DNA from: Pseudorhizobium pelagicum
GTDB taxonomy: Bacteria > Pseudomonadota > Alphaproteobacteria > Rhizobiales > Rhizobiaceae
Length of the DNA: 64,000 nucleotides
Assembly (NCBI GenBank): GCA_000722615.1
Contig: JOKI01000014.1
Coordinates: 62,189 to 126,188 of the forward strand
Direction of reading: 5' to 3'
Shown here: one piece after another, positions 1 to 9,613 of the stretch
Layout: each line of letters starts with the position of its first letter
Numbering within the stretch: the stretch's first letter is position 1
Position numbers and translations under genes: made by a program
The notes under the pieces: generated by a model
What the model was told of the DNA's origin: nothing
Database searches by the model: none
The model's input: only the letters and a program-made list of their open reading frames with translations

Positions 1-1
1 G

Positions 2-382
2 TGCCTGGTGGCGGTGGGTGAACTGCTGCAGATACGCCCTTCGGTCTCGGCCCAGCGCCTGAGTGAAGCTCAGATGGACCGGCTCCTGGAGTTCGTCGAG
101 GCGCATCTGGAAGACGATCTCTCCGTCGAGGATCTCGCAAAAGTCCTGGATCTGAGCCGGTTCCATTTTTCGAGGATCTTCAAGACGACGACCTCCCGGT
201 CCCCCTATCAGTTCCTCCTGGAACGCAGGATCAGGCGGTCCATGGATCTGCTGCGTTCGTCGACCCTCTCCATCGCAGACATCGCAACGAAATGCGGCTT
301 CCGCAGTGTGCCGCAATTCGAGGAAGCGTTCCGGCGCAGCATGGGAACTCGACCCATCCGATACCGGGCTGACCTGGGATAG
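2..382 (+). CDS. AraC-family transcriptional regulator, 3' part
   Basis: The visible 120-odd residues are the C-terminal AraC DNA-binding domain with two helix-turn-helix units. The first surrounds LSRFHFSRIFK; the second is the SIADIATKCGF stretch followed by a FEEAFRRSMG helix. The frame is open to the left edge, so the sensor domain and true start lie outside the window. GTG codons at 8 and 14 are probably internal. The target genes cannot be told from this fragment. Confidence 0.8.
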   Translation, partial: CLVAVGELLQIRPSVSAQRLSEAQMDRLLEFVEAHLEDDLSVEDLAKVLDLSRFHFSRIFKTTTSRSPYQFLLERRIRRSMDLLRSSTLSIADIATKCGFRSVPQFEEAFRRSMGTRPIRYRADLG

Positions 383-545
383 CGCGTCAACAGCCGGTAA
401 GACGCGGCCGGCACAGGCGGATTGCCGCGAGCAGGCCGACACTTAAGATCGCGTCGTGCCCTGGCTCGCCGAGGCAGACCGCCGTGGCCGTCAGCTGCCC
501 CTCGATGTCTTCTGCAGGCAAGTCCGGGTTACCGGCCCTCGTCGC

Positions 546-956
546 CTATTCGATCGGCTCGAACACCATCGAATGGCCGTTGATGCAGTAGCGCAACCCG
601 GTCGGCGGCGGGCCGTCGGGGAAGACGTGGCCGAGATGGCCGCCGCAGTTGGCGCAGCGCACTTCCGTGCGCACCATGCCGAAGGCAGTGTCGCGATGTT
701 CCGTCACGGCGCCGGGCTTGGCCGGCTCGAAATAGCTCGGCCAGCCGCAGCCGGCGTCGAATTTGGTGTCGGAGACGAACAGCGGCTCGTCGCAGGCGGC
801 GCAGCGGTAGAGGCCCTTCTCGGTGCTGTCCCAATAGGGGCCGGTGAAGGGGCGTTCCGTACCGTGCTCGCGCAGGATCCGGTACTGATCCGGCGTCAAC
901 TGCTCGCGCCACTCCGCGTCGCTCTTCTCAATGCGTGGTTTCGTCGCGTCTGACAT
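546..956 (-). CDS. msrB: Peptide-methionine (R)-S-oxide reductase MsrB
   Basis: This 136-residue protein reduces methionine-R-sulfoxide in oxidised proteins using thioredoxin. Four zinc-binding cysteines are visible as two CxxC pairs at residues 52/55 and 101/104. The catalytic cysteine is C124 in the RYCIN motif, and C70 (DAGCGWPS) is a likely resolving cysteine. The frame is open for 42 more codons upstream, but the ATG at 956 has an AGGA ribosome site just before it and matches the usual family length. It is a single gene facing away from the mnh operon. Confidence 0.93.
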   Translation of the reverse strand: MSDATKPRIEKSDAEWREQLTPDQYRILREHGTERPFTGPYWDSTEKGLYRCAACDEPLFVSDTKFDAGCGWPSYFEPAKPGAVTEHRDTAFGMVRTEVRCANCGGHLGHVFPDGPPPTGLRYCINGHSMVFEPIE

Positions 957-1126
957 GGGGGATCCTTTCGTTGCGCCTAAGATAGGTGGCGAGGAGTCGC
1001 TGGAAAAGCCCCCGATCACGCCAACGTTTGCGCGCAAAAGCCTTGAGGCGTTGATTTCTTTCCCATATGGGGATGTATGCAATCCGTCCGAGGGGGCGAT
1101 CCGAACAGAATCAGGCAGGAGACGAT

Positions 1127-3493
1127 ATGGCCGATCAGGCGGCAGTGACGTTGTTGTGTCTTTTCCTACCGTTCCTGGCAGCAGTCCTTGCGCCGGCGGT
1201 CATCCGCGCTTTCGGCCATGCCGGAAGCTGGCTTCTGGCACTGGCGCCGCTCCTGTCCTTCCTGCATTTCCTGACCTTCCTGCCGGAGGTGGCCGATGGC
1301 GGCGTGGTCACCGGCGGCTTTGCCTGGGTGCCGAGCCTCAACCTGTCCTTCTCCTGGTTCCTCGACGGCCTGTCGCTCACCTTCGCGCTGCTGATCACCG
1401 GCATCGGCACGCTGATCGTGCTCTATTCCGGCGGCTACATGAAGGGCCACCCGCAGCTCGGGCGTTTCCTCTGCTTCATCCTGCTGTTCATGGGCGCCAT
1501 GCTCGGCCTCGTCGTCTCCGACAGCTTCCTGATGCTCTTCGTCTACTGGGAGCTCACCTCGATCACCTCCTTCCTGCTGATCGGCTTCGATCACGAGCGC
1601 GAGGCGGCCCGCCGCTCGGCCCTGCAGGCGCTGGTGGTCACCGGGCTCGGCGGCCTGTCGCTGCTTGCCGGCCTGATCTTCCTCTGGAACATGACCGGCG
1701 TCACGCAGCTCTCGCTGCTCGTCCACGTCGGCGACGGCCTGCGCGAAAGCCCCTTCTACCTGGCGGCCCTTATCCTGCTGCTCGGCGGCGCCTTCACCAA
1801 GTCGGCGCAGTTCCCCTTCCACTTCTGGCTTCCCAACGCCATGGAGGCGCCGACCCCGGTCTCCGCCTACCTGCATTCCGCCACCATGGTGAAGGCCGGC
1901 GTCTACCTGCTGATGCGGCTGAACCCGGTGATGGGTGCCACGCCCGCCTGGGAGATCCTGCTGCCGCTCTTCGGTGGCGTGACGCTGATTGCCGGCGCGT
2001 TTCTGGCCATCCGCCAGACCGACCTGAAGCTGATGCTCGCCTATACGACCATGGCCTCGCTCGGCCTGCTCGTCATGCTGACCGGCTTCGGCACGCCGCA
2101 TGCCATCGAGGCGGCGGTGCTCTATCTCGTGGCCCATTCGCTCTTCAAGGGCGCGCTCTTCATGGTGGCGGGCCTCGTCGACCATGAGGCCGGCACCCGC
2201 GAGGTGACGAAGCTCGGCGGCCTCCGTTCCGTCATGCCGATCACCTTCGTGGCGGCGCTTCTGGCAGCGCTCTCCATGGGCGGCCTGCCACTCTTTCTCG
2301 GCTTCCTTGCCAAGGAGGAGATCTATTATGCGCTCGCCCACGGCGACCTGCGCGCCATGCTCTTCACGCTGGTGGCCATCGTCGGCAACGGCCTGATGCT
2401 GGTGGTCGGCTTCACCGTCGCGCTGAAGCCCTTCCTCGGGCCGCATGTGGAGACGCCGAAGCACGCCCACGAGGGGCCGCTGCTGATGTGGCTCGGTCCC
2501 GCCGTTCTCGCCGGTCTCGGCCTGCTCGGCGGCATCTTCTCCGGGATCGCCCACCGCTTCGTCTCGACGCCCATGGCAAGCGCCGTCGCCGGCGAGCTGC
2601 GGCCGGTCGACATCACCACCATCCCGCATCTCGGCATGCCGCTGCTTCTCTCCGTGGTGACCGTCGCCTTCGGCGTCGCCGTCTATCTGCAGATCGACCG
2701 GGCGCGCGCCATGATGGTGCGCCTGCTGGCCGCCATCGGCAACGGCCCCGACCGCGGCTTCGACCACGTCATCTCCGGTCTGGTGCGCCTCTCGGTCGCC
2801 GTCACGCGGATGGTGCAGCCGGGCCGGCTTGAGATCTATGTCACGGCCACCTTCATCTTCCTGGCGCTGACGCTCCTGGTGCCGCCCTTCGTCTACGGCG
2901 AACTGCCCGAATTGCCGGCCTGGCCGACCGACGTGCTGTTCCACGAGTGGGCGATCATTCTTCTGGCGGTGATCGGCCTGTTTGCGGTGCTGCGCGCCTC
3001 CGACCGACTGACCGCCATCGTCTCGCTCGGCATCCAGGGCTTTGCCGTCGCCGTCATCTTCCTGCTCTTTGGCGCGGCCGACCTGTCGTTCACCCAGTTC
3101 ATGGTGGAGACCCTCTCGGTGGTCATCCTGGCGCTGGTGATGACCAGGCTTCGGCTGTCGCCGCGCGATCACCGTCCGCTCGGCCAGATGCTGTTTGACG
3201 CGACGATCGCCATTTCCTGCGGCCTCGGCTTCACGCTGATGCTGATGAAGTCGACGCAGGGGCCGTTCAACGCGCATCTGACGGAATTCTTCAACGCCTA
3301 TTCCAAGGTCATCGCCCATGGCGCCAATGTCGTGAACGTCATCATCGTCGACTTCCGCGGCACGGATACGCTGGGCGAGATCGGCGTGGTGATGATCACC
3401 GGCCTGGCGGTGCTGGCCCTCATTCGCGTGCGCCCGCGCAACCCGCTGCCGCAAACAAGGGTCGAGGCGCCTGCCGATGGAGATCGCCCATGA
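1127..3493 (+). CDS. mnhA: Mrp/Pha-type Na+(K+)/H+ antiporter subunit A
   Basis: This 788-residue inner-membrane protein is the largest subunit of the seven-part Mrp antiporter, homologous to the complex I subunit NuoL. It has many membrane helices, the conserved proton-channel stretch around [14 protein letters not shown], and a C-terminal DUF4040/MrpB-like region after about residue 600. The ATG at 1127 follows an AGGAG site; the frame starts 20 codons earlier without one. It is first in an operon whose genes are closely spaced or overlap through mnhG. Expected role: sodium and pH homeostasis. Confidence 0.93.
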   Translation: MADQAAVTLLCLFLPFLAAVLAPAVIRAFGHAGSWLLALAPLLSFLHFLTFLPEVADGGVVTGGFAWVPSLNLSFSWFLDGLSLTFALLITGIGTLIVLYSGGYMKGHPQLGRFLCFILLFMGAMLGLVVSDSFLMLFVYWELTSITSFLLIGFDHEREAARRSALQALVVTGLGGLSLLAGLIFLWNMTGVTQLSLLVHVGDGLRESPFYLAALILLLGGAFTKSAQFPFHFWLPNAMEAPTPVSAYLHSATMVKAGVYLLMRLNPVMGATPAWEILLPLFGGVTLIAGAFLAIRQTDLKLMLAYTTMASLGLLVMLTGFGTPHAIEAAVLYLVAHSLFKGALFMVAGLVDHEAGTREVTKLGGLRSVMPITFVAALLAALSMGGLPLFLGFLAKEEIYYALAHGDLRAMLFTLVAIVGNGLMLVVGFTVALKPFLGPHVETPKHAHEGPLLMWLGPAVLAGLGLLGGIFSGIAHRFVSTPMASAVAGELRPVDITTIPHLGMPLLLSVVTVAFGVAVYLQIDRARAMMVRLLAAIGNGPDRGFDHVISGLVRLSVAVTRMVQPGRLEIYVTATFIFLALTLLVPPFVYGELPELPAWPTDVLFHEWAIILLAVIGLFAVLRASDRLTAIVSLGIQGFAVAVIFLLFGAADLSFTQFMVETLSVVILALVMTRLRLSPRDHRPLGQMLFDATIAISCGLGFTLMLMKSTQGPFNAHLTEFFNAYSKVIAHGANVVNVIIVDFRGTDTLGEIGVVMITGLAVLALIRVRPRNPLPQTRVEAPADGDRP

Positions 3494-3909
3494 ACACGCT
3501 GATCCTGCGCACGGTCGCGCCGCCGATCACCGCCCTGATGCTGGTCTTCTCCGTCTTCGTGCTGCTGCGCGGCCACAATGAGCCGGGCGGCGGCTTCATC
3601 GGCGGGCTGATCGCGGCCTCCGCGCTCGCCATCTACGGCATCGCCTACGGCGTCTCCGCCGTGCGCCGCGCCATCCGCTTTCATCCCATGGCGATCGCCG
3701 GCTTCGGGCTGCTCGTCGCGACGCTCTCCGGCTTCGTCTCGGTCTTCGTCGGCGTCCCCTTCATGACCGGGCTCTGGATCTATCCGCGCATCTTCGGCGT
3801 CGAACTGCCGCTGGCCACCGTCATCTCCTTCGATATCGGCGTCTATTTCGTCGTCCTCGGGTCGATCGCCTCCATTGCGCTGGCGCTCGAGGAAAGGGAG
3901 TTCGACTGA
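3490..3909 (+). CDS. mnhB: Mrp/Pha antiporter subunit B
   Basis: A 139-residue membrane protein of the MnhB family. Its start overlaps the mnhA stop by 4 bp, indicating translational coupling. The conserved [13 protein letters not shown] segment follows the first helix and about four helices are predicted. Because subunit B is separate here, this operon has the seven-gene (A to G) layout and not the A-B fusion seen in other Mrp operons. Confidence 0.92.
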   Translation: MNTLILRTVAPPITALMLVFSVFVLLRGHNEPGGGFIGGLIAASALAIYGIAYGVSAVRRAIRFHPMAIAGFGLLVATLSGFVSVFVGVPFMTGLWIYPRIFGVELPLATVISFDIGVYFVVLGSIASIALALEEREFD

Positions 3910-4286
3910 TGGAAACCCTGTTCTCCGTCCTCATCGGCATCTTCTTCGCCTCGGCGATCTATCTGATGCTGTCCAAGCACACCGTGCGCATCCTGCTCGG
4001 CTTTGCCATTCTCGGCAATGCGGTGAACCTTTTGCTGTTTACGGCCGGCCGCCTGACGCGCGAGGTTCCGCCGATCATTCCGCTGGCGGCGGATGTCCTG
4101 CCGGAAGGTGCCGCCAACCCGCTGCCGCAGGCATTGATTCTGACCGCCATCGTCATCTCGTTCTCCTTCTTTGCCTTCCTGCTGGTGCTCACCTATCGCG
4201 GCTACCAGGAGCTCGGAACGGACAACACCGACGAGATGCGACTTGCCGAGCCGAAGGATGAACCCCTTCCTCCGCTCGGTTACTGA
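3909..4286 (+). CDS. mnhC: Mrp/Pha antiporter subunit C (NuoK-like)
   Basis: A 125-residue, three-helix membrane protein homologous to NuoK. The LLGFAILGNAVNLLLF helix and the DPLPQALILTAIVI-like segment (here NPLPQALILTAIVI) are family hallmarks. Its ATG shares the last base of the mnhB stop codon. The charged C-terminal tail after residue 105 is cytoplasmic in homologues. Confidence 0.92.
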   Translation: METLFSVLIGIFFASAIYLMLSKHTVRILLGFAILGNAVNLLLFTAGRLTREVPPIIPLAADVLPEGAANPLPQALILTAIVISFSFFAFLLVLTYRGYQELGTDNTDEMRLAEPKDEPLPPLGY

Positions 4287-4302
4287 TAGGAATACGGACG
4301 CG

Positions 4303-5865
4303 ATGGCTGTACCGACGACTGCCCCGATTGACCTCTCCGCCGCCATGGTCATGGCGCCGACGGCGCTTGCCGACTGGCTGGTGATCGCGCCCATGGCGCT
4401 GATGATCACGCTCGGCGCCGTGTTGATGATGGTCCGCCACCGGATCTGGCTGCACGGATGGATCGCCATCCCGGGGCTGGTGGCGCTCGTCCTGATGGAG
4501 GGGCTGCTGGTCTACAGGGTCGCCGTCGACGGTCCCTTCACGATGACGGCGGGGCGCTGGCTGCCGCCCTTCGGGATCTCGTTCACCGCCGACCTGATGG
4601 GATCGCTGCTGGCGCTCGCCTCCGGCCTCGTGGCGCTGGCGGCCGGCATCTACGGCCTGCGCGACATCGACGCCACCGGCCGCCGCTACGGCTTCTACCC
4701 CTTCCTGCTGCTGCTGATGGCCGGCGTCACCGGCGCCTTCCTGACCGGCGACATCTTCAACCTCTACGTCTGGTTCGAGGTGCTGCTGATCTCCTCCTTC
4801 GGCCTGCTCATCCTCGGCTCGGAGCGGCAGCAGATCGACGGCGCGCTGAAATACGCGGTCCTCAACCTGCTCGGCACGACGCTCTTCCTGATCGCCGTCG
4901 GCTATGTCTATGCGATCTTCGGCACCCTCAATATGGCCGACATCGCCCGCCAGGCGAACGACTACCGCGGCACGGCGCCGCTGATGACGCTGAGCGCGCT
5001 CTTCATCCTGGCTTTCGCCATGAAGGCCGCGGCCTTCCCGGTCAACTTCTGGCTGCCGGCCTCCTACCACACGCCGCGCATCGTCGTGTCGGCGCTCTTC
5101 GGCGGGCTGCTGACCAAGGTCGGCGTCTATGCCCTGATGCGCGTCATGGTCATGCTCTTCCCCGTCGAGCGCGAGCAGCTGAGCTTCTTGCTCGCCATCA
5201 TCGCGGCGCTGACCATGGTCATCGGGGCGCTCGGCGCGCTGGCGCAGAGTGACCTCAGACGGATGGCCGGTTTCGCGGTGATCGCGGGCATCGGCAACAT
5301 CATCGCCGGCGTGGCGATCGGCGGCGTGCCCGGCGTGTCCGGCGCCATCCTCTATTCGCTGCACTCGATCATCGTCATGACGGCGCTCTATCTGCTGATC
5401 GGCGAGGCGGCCCGCATCGGCGGCTCCTGGTCGCTGCAGACGCTGGGCGGCCTCTACCGCGACGCCCCCTGGATCGCCGCGGCCGCCTTCGTCATCTTCT
5501 TTGCCGCCGCCGGCCTGCCGCCGTTCTCCGGCCTCTGGCCGAAGATCATCCTCCTGAAGGCCGCGCTCGACATCGGCGCCTGGTGGCTGTCGGCAGCAAT
5601 CCTCATTTCGGCGCTGATCCTCACGCTGACGCTCGGCCGGGTCTTCCTGCTCGCCTTCTGGCGGCCGCGCATCGAACCCTCGGCAGTGCCTTCCGCCGCC
5701 GGCGCGCTGCAGCGCTCCGCGCCGCTTGCCGGTCTCGTGGCCATCATCGTCTTCTTCGGGATCTTCCCGGACCTGCCGGTGCGGCTGTCGCAGGAGGCGG
5801 CCGCCACCCTTGCCGATCCGAGGGCCTATATCCAGTCGGTGTTTCCGACAGGAGGTGCTGAATGA
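4303..5865 (+). CDS. mnhD: Mrp/Pha antiporter subunit D (NuoN/NuoM-like)
   Basis: A 520-residue polytopic protein of the proton-pumping antiporter-like family. Conserved stretches include FEVLLISSFGLLILG and the lysine-bearing channel helix around AFAMKAAAFPVNFWLPASY. The ATG at 4303 is preferred because it lies 17 nt after mnhC and follows a TAGGA site. An in-frame ATG at 4258 would overlap mnhC and is possible. The gene overlaps mnhE by 4 bp. Confidence 0.92.
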   Translation: MAVPTTAPIDLSAAMVMAPTALADWLVIAPMALMITLGAVLMMVRHRIWLHGWIAIPGLVALVLMEGLLVYRVAVDGPFTMTAGRWLPPFGISFTADLMGSLLALASGLVALAAGIYGLRDIDATGRRYGFYPFLLLLMAGVTGAFLTGDIFNLYVWFEVLLISSFGLLILGSERQQIDGALKYAVLNLLGTTLFLIAVGYVYAIFGTLNMADIARQANDYRGTAPLMTLSALFILAFAMKAAAFPVNFWLPASYHTPRIVVSALFGGLLTKVGVYALMRVMVMLFPVEREQLSFLLAIIAALTMVIGALGALAQSDLRRMAGFAVIAGIGNIIAGVAIGGVPGVSGAILYSLHSIIVMTALYLLIGEAARIGGSWSLQTLGGLYRDAPWIAAAAFVIFFAAAGLPPFSGLWPKIILLKAALDIGAWWLSAAILISALILTLTLGRVFLLAFWRPRIEPSAVPSAAGALQRSAPLAGLVAIIVFFGIFPDLPVRLSQEAAATLADPRAYIQSVFPTGGAE

Positions 5866-6335
5866 CGACCTATGTCTTCAACGTGATCTTTGCCGTCATC
5901 TGGGTGGCGATCACCGGCAGCGCCACGCTGCTCAACCTGGTCTTCGGCTTCTTCCTCGCGTCGCTGGCGCTCTGGATCGTCCGCGGCGAGATGGGCGGCC
6001 CCGGTTACTGGAGGCGCGTCAACCGCATCATCTCGCTGGTGCTGCTCTTCCTGAAGGAACTGGCGCGCTCGGCCTTCCGCGTTGCGGTCCTGGTGCTCAG
6101 CCCGCGCCTCGTCGTCAAGCCCGGCATCTTCGCCTTTCCGCTGACGGTCGAGCGTGATTTCGAGATCACGCTGCTTGCCAACCTCATCACGCTCACCCCC
6201 GGCACGCTGTCGGTGGATGTCTCCGAGGACTGCAAGACGCTCTACGTGCATGCCCTCGACTGCTCCGACCCTGAGGCCGCCCGGCGCGACATCGCCGAAG
6301 GCTTCGAACGCAAGATCCTGGAGGCCTTCCGCTGA
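5862..6335 (+). CDS. mnhE: Mrp/Pha antiporter subunit E
   Basis: A 157-residue MnhE-family protein with two or three N-terminal membrane helices and a soluble C-terminal part. The signature [16 protein letters not shown] is present near residue 110. It starts inside the mnhD stop (ATGA overlap, with GGAGG upstream) and its stop overlaps the mnhF start. Subunit E is needed for assembly of the complex in characterised Mrp systems. Confidence 0.92.
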   Translation: MTTYVFNVIFAVIWVAITGSATLLNLVFGFFLASLALWIVRGEMGGPGYWRRVNRIISLVLLFLKELARSAFRVAVLVLSPRLVVKPGIFAFPLTVERDFEITLLANLITLTPGTLSVDVSEDCKTLYVHALDCSDPEAARRDIAEGFERKILEAFR

Positions 6336-6979
6336 TGACGGCCCAAGCCATCACACAGTCTGCCGTACACTTCGGCCTCGTCGTCCTCAGCGTCGCCTTT
6401 CTGCTGACGGTCTGGCGCGTCATCCGCGGCCCGACCCTGCCGGACCGGGTGATCGCGCTCGACATGCTGGTCGGCATCGTCATGGGCTTCATCGCCCTGA
6501 TCGCGATCCGCACCGGCTATACGCTCTATATCGACATCGCCATTTCGCTCGGCCTCGTCGGCTTCCTGGCGACCGTGGCGCTCGCCCGCTTCATCCTGTC
6601 GCGCAAGCGGCGGGAAGGGGAGGACGGCTCGCCGCCCGAACCTCTCCCGGAACGTCCGGATGCCACGGTCGAACAGCCGGCCACCCCGGAATCGATCCCG
6701 GTGGCCTCCGAAGCCCCGGAACCCGTACCCGCCGGCACCGCCACGCCGGTCGCTGCCCCTGCCGCCACCGCCAGGCCGTCGCCCAGCAAGTCTGAGGTGA
6801 CCAAGGCAAGCGCGGCCAAGGTCAAGATCGCCAAGGCCAAGGCCAGGGGCAAGGCCGCCGGCGCCGACCAGACAGCATCCGCATCGGCTGCAGCCGCAGC
6901 GCCCGCCAAGCCGAAGCCGCCGCGCAAGCCTGCGGCTAAGCCCGCCGCCAAGCCGGCCGCCAAGAAGGAGACACCGTGA
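6335..6979 (+). CDS. mnhF: Mrp/Pha antiporter subunit F with a long Ala/Pro/Lys-rich tail
   Basis: Residues 1 to about 90 are a normal three-helix MnhF protein, including [15 protein letters not shown]. The protein then continues to 214 residues, whereas the family is usually about 90-120. The extra 120 residues are low-complexity: first acidic and proline-rich (about 92-145), then strongly basic with AKPAAKP-like repeats that recall histone H1 tails. The tail should be cytoplasmic. Frame and codon use continue without a break and the stop overlaps the mnhG start by 4 bp, so it is not a misassembled fusion. Confidence 0.9.
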   Translation: MTAQAITQSAVHFGLVVLSVAFLLTVWRVIRGPTLPDRVIALDMLVGIVMGFIALIAIRTGYTLYIDIAISLGLVGFLATVALARFILSRKRREGEDGSPPEPLPERPDATVEQPATPESIPVASEAPEPVPAGTATPVAAPAATARPSPSKSEVTKASAAKVKIAKAKARGKAAGADQTASASAAAAAPAKPKPPRKPAAKPAAKPAAKKETP

Positions 6980-7320
6980 TGGATATCATTCTCGCGCTGA
7001 TCACCGCACTGCTGATCATCACCGGCGCCGTCTTCACCTTCGCGGCCGCCGTCGGCCTGAACCGCCTGCCCGATCTCTATGCCCGCATGCATGCCGCCTC
7101 CAAGGCCGGCACGGTGGGATCCGCGCTGATGCTGATCGCCGTCGGAATCCATGCCGCCGACCTCGCCATTCTGGCGCGCTCGTTCGCCGGCTTCCTGTTC
7201 TTCGTGCTGACCGCACCGGTCTCCGCCCATCTGCTGGCCAAGGCCGCGCACGAATCAGGCTACCCGCTGTCGGACATCTCGGTGCAGGACGAAATGCGCC
7301 GCCGCCAGGAACAGGTATAG
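6976..7320 (+). CDS. mnhG: Mrp/Pha antiporter subunit G
   Basis: A 114-residue MnhG/PhaG protein with three membrane helices. The family motif [18 protein letters not shown] follows the first helix. Its ATG overlaps the mnhF stop, and an AAGGAG site sits just upstream within mnhF. It is the last gene of the operon. The following 410 nt form the leader region of mucR. Confidence 0.92.
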   Translation: MMDIILALITALLIITGAVFTFAAAVGLNRLPDLYARMHAASKAGTVGSALMLIAVGIHAADLAILARSFAGFLFFVLTAPVSAHLLAKAAHESGYPLSDISVQDEMRRRQEQV

Positions 7321-7733
7321 TTTCCAATTTCTATACAGTGCGAATAATTGCGTAAGCGATGTGAGAAACGCTCGCAATCATGCGCTAGTGGACTTCGTTC
7401 TGCGGAAAATTTAGGCTTACCGCTCTATTTTGTGCTTTGAAACTCACATTCAAAGATGCTAAACCATCCGCAGTTGATTACACTGCCGATCAAGAACACC
7501 GGCGCTACTTAAAAGATCTCCGCAACAGTCTTATTTATGCAAGATCTTGGAACCGACGCAGCAGTAGTTTCTTTAAGCTGATGTTCAAGAAGCTTGGCGG
7601 GCCTTTCCTCAAAGCAGGTGGCCGGCCCATGTCGCGTGTTCGGGAGCCGCCCGATCGGCCAAACGAGCGAGATCCCACGCGGCGCAGCGAAAACCGCGCG
7701 CTGTGTGGAACAATAAGAAAATGGAGACGTAAA
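7321..7733 (+). promoter_or_regulatory. Long, relatively AT-rich leader upstream of mucR
   Basis: This 413-nt stretch between mnhG and mucR is more AT-rich than its flanks. It contains a weak open frame continuous with mucR that has no ribosome site and no family resemblance. Ros/MucR proteins bind AT-rich DNA and repress their own genes, so the promoter and autoregulatory sites probably lie here. No exact operator could be assigned by eye. Confidence 0.45.
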
Positions 7734-8165
7734 ATGACAGAAACGGCCTTGGACAAGGGACATGACCTTTTGGTGGAGCTGACCGCCGATATCGTTGCGG
7801 CCTATGTGAGCAACCACGTCGTGCCCGTTGGTGATCTCGGAGGCCTGATCTCCGACGTCCATACAGCTCTCAGCAACACCACCCAGCCGGTCGCTGCGGC
7901 GACCGTGGCGGAAAAGCCCAAGCCGCCGGTATCGATCAAGAAGTCGATCGAGGAAGATTACCTGATCTGTCTCGAAGACGGTCAGAAGTTCAAGTCGCTG
8001 AAGCGCCACCTGATGACCCACTACAACATGACGCCGGAAGAATACCGCGAGAAGTGGGGCCTGCCGTCCGACTATCCGATGGTCGCGCCGGCCTATGCGG
8101 AAGCCCGCTCGCGGCTTGCCAAGCAGATGGGCCTCGGCCAGCGCCGCAAGCGCGCCGCGAAGTAA
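7734..8165 (+). CDS. mucR: Ros/MucR-family zinc-finger transcriptional regulator
   Basis: A 143-residue protein, the usual MucR length. In rhizobia this family represses exopolysaccharide, motility and virulence genes. The zinc finger has C79, D82, H92 and H96; an Asp replaces the second Cys of Ros, a substitution known in MucR-type members. It is followed by the conserved [13 protein letters not shown] and [17 protein letters not shown] blocks. The ATG at 7734 has a GGAGACG ribosome site. The frame extends 99 codons upstream but that part resembles nothing. Confidence 0.95.
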   Translation: MTETALDKGHDLLVELTADIVAAYVSNHVVPVGDLGGLISDVHTALSNTTQPVAAATVAEKPKPPVSIKKSIEEDYLICLEDGQKFKSLKRHLMTHYNMTPEEYREKWGLPSDYPMVAPAYAEARSRLAKQMGLGQRRKRAAK

Positions 8166-8192
8166 CGCCTCCCGCCGAAGCATTCAGATCGA

Positions 8193-8228
8193 GGGCCGTG
8201 AAGCACCTGCTTCCGGCCCCTTCTTTTT
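8193..8228 (+). terminator. Rho-independent terminator after mucR
   Basis: The stem pairs GGGCC and GAAGC with GCTTC and GGCCC around an ACCT loop, with a small internal mismatch. It is followed by TTCTTTTT and lies 28 nt after the mucR stop. Confidence 0.75.
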
Positions 8229-8242
8229 GAGGGGTATTGCCT

Positions 8243-8635
8243 CTATTCCTCCCGCTGCCCCGGCGATTCACGGTCGCGCGCGTAGAGCCTCTCGAGCGGG
8301 AAGGGCGGCAGCCAAGCCTCGCGGCGGATGGTCCAGAGCTCGTAGGTCGGCACCAACTGGTCGGGCGCATCGAGGGAGCCGAGGTTCACCTCGACCTCGT
8401 CGCCGCTGCGTCCGAACACCGGCGAGCCGCAGCGGCGACAGAAGAACCGCCCGCCATACTCCCCCGTCTCGCCGCTCACCGTCACCGCATCCTCCGGGAA
8501 GATCGCCGAGGCATGAAACAGCGCCCCATGGTGCTTGCGGCAGTCGAGGCAGTGGCAGATCCCCACCCGATACGGCTGCCCCGTCGCCACGATCCGCACA
8601 TCCCCGCAGAGGCACCCGCCCGTGAATGTTTGCAT
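8243..8635 (-). CDS. GFA-family (glutathione-dependent formaldehyde-activating-like) zinc protein
   Basis: A 130-residue protein with the GFA/CENP-V fold. The zinc-binding cysteines are visible: C8 and C10 (GGCLCGDV), C27, C29 and C32 (CHCLDC) and C66 and C69 (FCRRCG). Members are annotated as S-(hydroxymethyl)glutathione synthase-like, but most, including this one, have no proven substrate. It is convergent with mucR and borders the low-GC patch that follows. Confidence 0.85.
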   Translation of the reverse strand: MQTFTGGCLCGDVRIVATGQPYRVGICHCLDCRKHHGALFHASAIFPEDAVTVSGETGEYGGRFFCRRCGSPVFGRSGDEVEVNLGSLDAPDQLVPTYELWTIRREAWLPPFPLERLYARDRESPGQREE

Positions 8636-8933
8636 GACTGGTTCTCCTCCAGACGGTCAGGTGAGGGAGGAGGGTACGATAGCGGGGGCGGGGGTGGCAA
8701 ATGGGAGGCGCCGTGGGATGCGGTGAAGCTCACCTTGACCGATACCTTGCGACGTCAACCTCTGTCATAACCGCCGTGCCGCTCTCAAGATCAGCGATGA
8801 AGTAAGCGCCGGTGACATTCTTCGTCAGGCTCGCGACAAGCGTCTTATCTAACGGCTGACTGGTGGAGCAGCTTACGCCTATGCAGAAAGCGAGGCGGCT
8901 TATCAACAAGCGCAATAAGAACAACCTGTGATT

Positions 8934-8959
8934 CTACTGAATCACAGGTGCAACCGCTT
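8934..8959. repeat. Perfect inverted repeat, 11-bp arms
   Basis: ACCTGTGATTC, loop TACT, GAATCACAGGT. No T-tract follows, so it is not an obvious terminator. It lies about 180 nt upstream of the Cas2-like gene in a low-GC stretch with no convincing gene. Confidence 0.7.
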
Positions 8960-8988
8960 GCGCGAATCTGAACATTACAGGAACCTGT

Positions 8989-9034
8989 GTGACGGAGCCG
9001 CTGATTCTCGCCAAAGACTAAACTGCTCCGTCAC
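8989..9034. repeat. Perfect inverted repeat, 10-bp arms
   Basis: GTGACGGAGC at 8989-8998 pairs with GCTCCGTCAC at 9025-9034 across a 26-nt loop. The left arm is preceded by ACCTGTG, which also occurs in the hairpin at 8934. Together they suggest a structured leader or small RNA ahead of the Cas2-like gene. Function is unknown. Confidence 0.6.
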
Positions 9035-9139
9035 CGCAACCAAGCCGAAAGGACGGCCTAGCTATGAGTGGATATCTACTAATTAACCCGCTGAACGAGT
9101 CGGTCAAGTGTCCTGAGGCACCAAACAGGAAACTTCTAC

Positions 9140-9436
9140 ATGCCTCACAATCTCATTATCGGTTACGACTTGATCCCGCCGGGACAGAATTATGAAGCTG
9201 TCCAGAACCACATAAAGCAGCTTGGGCCGTGGTACAAACTCCAGTACTCGTTATTCTACGTCCACTCCCAAGTTGATACTCAAACGGCCCATGACTTCAT
9301 CCGTCGAGCGATGGACGCTGGAGATAAGTTGGCCGTCATAGACGCTCGTGACGCGTTCGTTAGCAACGTCCCTGTTGCTGATTTGGTGGCAATCAGAGAC
9401 GTCTTCACGAAAGGCCCGGTCTACGTTCCCGCCTGA
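9140..9436 (+). CDS. Orphan Cas2-like (ferredoxin-fold, SinR/VapD type) small protein
   Basis: A 98-residue protein resembling the Cas2/VapD-like group often named SinR-family. The first strand ends in IIGYDL, with D10 where Cas2 enzymes hold the metal-binding Asp. Then come PGQNY, a helix with IKQLGPW, a strand around YSLFYVHS, and a helix followed by KLAVIDARDA. No cas1, effector gene or CRISPR repeat is visible. An AGGAAAC site precedes the ATG. Some members of this group are ribonucleases or toxins; the activity here is not known. Confidence 0.6.
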   Translation: MPHNLIIGYDLIPPGQNYEAVQNHIKQLGPWYKLQYSLFYVHSQVDTQTAHDFIRRAMDAGDKLAVIDARDAFVSNVPVADLVAIRDVFTKGPVYVPA

Positions 9437-9505
9437 AGCTATTGGAGGAAACGCGCCACCATCCGCTAAGACGCTGTCAATCATCTGACGCGTTCGAATG
9501 ACTCA

Positions 9506-9531
9506 CCTTCCCAGGCTTCGGCTTGGGAGGG
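9506..9531 (+). terminator. UUCG-capped hairpin after the Cas2-like gene
   Basis: CCTTCCCAGGC, loop TTCG, GCTTGGGAGGG pairs fully when two G-U pairs are allowed. Only GTTT follows, so termination is plausible but weak. It separates the Cas2-like gene from the HEPN-like gene. Confidence 0.45.
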
Positions 9532-9613
9532 GTTTCGGATCAGGCGGCGTCTTCAGCATACGCCGCACGACTTCATCGCTTCTTTCTGGTCTGTTTTCTC
9601 ATTGGAGTCTGGC

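Noticed and set aside
1166..3454. A 762-residue open frame antisense to mnhA.
   Set aside because: It is a shadow of the GC-rich membrane gene, rich in Gln/His/Glu/Arg as such shadows are, with no family resemblance and no ribosome site.
8730..8924. A 64-residue minus-strand frame near the low-GC patch.
   Set aside because: No ribosome site and no recognisable family; the hydrophobic start could be chance. It might be a relic but cannot be supported.
9064..9195. A 43-codon frame starting MSGYLLINPLNE that overlaps the Cas2-like gene start.
   Set aside because: It has a passable AAAGGA site and could be a leader peptide, but the overlap in another frame and lack of any family make it too weak to list.
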